The notes beneath the pieces are model-generated. The model had not been told where the DNA came from. It searched no databases and saw nothing but the letters and a program-made list of their open reading frames with translations. Below are positions 5,875 through 6,236 of a stretch of DNA of 6,236 bases, piece after piece. The stretch lies in NCBI GenBank assembly GCA_030598905.1, contig JAUVPA010000103.1:1-6236 (forward strand). The letters are read 5' to 3'. Made by a program: the position numbers and the translations under genes. This DNA comes from Acidimicrobiia bacterium. Its GTDB lineage: Bacteria > Actinomycetota > Acidimicrobiia > Spongiisociales > UBA5794. Numbering within the stretch: position 1 is the stretch's first letter; every line of letters begins with the position of its first letter.

Positions 5875-5897
5875 GAAGACGCCGGGAAACGGTCTTC
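5875..5897 (-). other. Inverted repeat between rsmB and rpe
   Basis: Arms GAAGAC (5875-5880) and GTCTTC (5892-5897) are perfect complements. Two further inner pairs are possible with one bulged base, leaving a loop of about 7 nt. On the minus strand it is followed by a pyrimidine-rich CCTCTTTA rather than a run of T, so it would be at best a weak terminator for rsmB. It could also arise by chance. Confidence 0.3.
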
Positions 5898-5910
5898 TCG
5901 GATTGCCTTG

Positions 5911-6236
5911 TCAGGTCTGCAGTACGGCGATGTACATGGCGTCCGTGCCCGTTGTGTGTGGAGCGAGAAGAATGCCGTCACCCATGTTTTCACCGGGAAT
6001 GCCGTCCGGAGCGGCGAATCCCAGCCCTGAGGTGACTTCGACGGTTTCCTCCGGGAACACGGTGCACACCGAGTACACGAGCCGGCCCCCGCTTTTCAGC
6101 AATGGCATTGAGGCCTCGACCAATCGTCTCTGACGAACACCCGCCTCCTGAGGGGAAGAGGGGCGCAACCTGTGCCGAATCTCCGGTCTGCGACGGAGCA
6201 CGCCGAGCCCAGTGCATGGAGCGTCGATCAGGATGC
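5911..6236 (-). CDS. rsmB: 16S rRNA (cytosine-5-)-methyltransferase, RsmB/Sun family, C-terminal part (5' end outside window)
   Basis: The frame is open from the right edge (first full codon at 6234-6232) to TGA at 5913-5911, giving 107 residues of a protein that continues beyond the window. It begins ILIDAPCTGLGVLRRRPEI, carrying the motif IV DAPC cysteine. GGRLVYSVCTVFPEE follows, with the motif VI catalytic cysteine in the position of YSTCT. These two cysteines define RNA m5C methyltransferases; the family member that usually sits beside rpe in Actinobacteria is RsmB (Fmu), which methylates C967 (E. coli numbering) of 16S rRNA using S-adenosylmethionine. The C-terminal end, DAMYIAVLQT, is typical. 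The N-terminal NusB-like RNA-binding domain expected for RsmB is off the edge, so RsmF or another RsmB-like paralogue cannot be excluded from this fragment alone. rpe starts 55 nt downstream. Confidence 0.9.
   Translation of the reverse strand, partial: ILIDAPCTGLGVLRRRPEIRHRLRPSSPQEAGVRQRRLVEASMPLLKSGGRLVYSVCTVFPEETVEVTSGLGFAAPDGIPGENMGDGILLAPHTTGTDAMYIAVLQT

Noticed and set aside
5856..5993. N-terminal extension of rpe by 46 residues into rsmB
   Set aside because: The extension overlaps the end of rsmB in another frame and lacks similarity to epimerases, which begin around the APSILAADF motif.

Overview
The window is high-GC bacterial DNA, densely packed, and looks like a core chromosomal region of an actinobacterium. 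The minus-strand order rsmB, rpe, (response regulator), ribD, ribE, ribBA, ribH resembles the rsmB-rpe-rib neighbourhood of many Actinobacteria. An Acidimicrobiia-like lineage is a guess; no rRNA or other marker is present to place it.

Layout. Positions 1-636 (+) hold the C-terminal part of a citramalate synthase (cimA). Everything else is on the minus strand and reads from the right edge leftwards. It begins with the C-terminal part of rsmB (16S rRNA m5C methyltransferase), then rpe (ribulose-phosphate 3-epimerase), then a REC-GGDEF response regulator starting 1 nt after the rpe stop. A 207-nt gap (4055-4261) follows, holding a heptamer repeat array and a complete FMN riboswitch. Last comes the riboflavin operon ribD-ribE-ribBA-ribH, whose genes overlap by 1 to 4 nt. 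cimA and ribH converge with only 4 nt between their stop codons.

How the genes work together. RibBA makes both riboflavin precursors: a pyrimidine from GTP and 3,4-dihydroxy-2-butanone 4-phosphate from ribulose 5-phosphate. RibD deaminates and reduces the pyrimidine, RibH joins the two branches to lumazine, and RibE dismutates lumazine to riboflavin. Rpe interconverts ribulose 5-phosphate, the sugar substrate of RibBA, with xylulose 5-phosphate. The FMN riboswitch senses the end product. Its closing helix P1 contains the ribD Shine-Dalgarno sequence, so the expected mode is translational shut-off, passed down the operon by the overlapping start/stop codons.

No new multigene system is visible; the region is mostly housekeeping. 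The points most worth a second look are the REC-GGDEF gene placed between rpe and the rib operon, the degenerate heptamer array just upstream of the riboswitch, a possible riboswitch-independent internal start in ribD, unusual residues in the GTP cyclohydrolase II half of RibBA, and a leaderless-type promoter signature at rpe.
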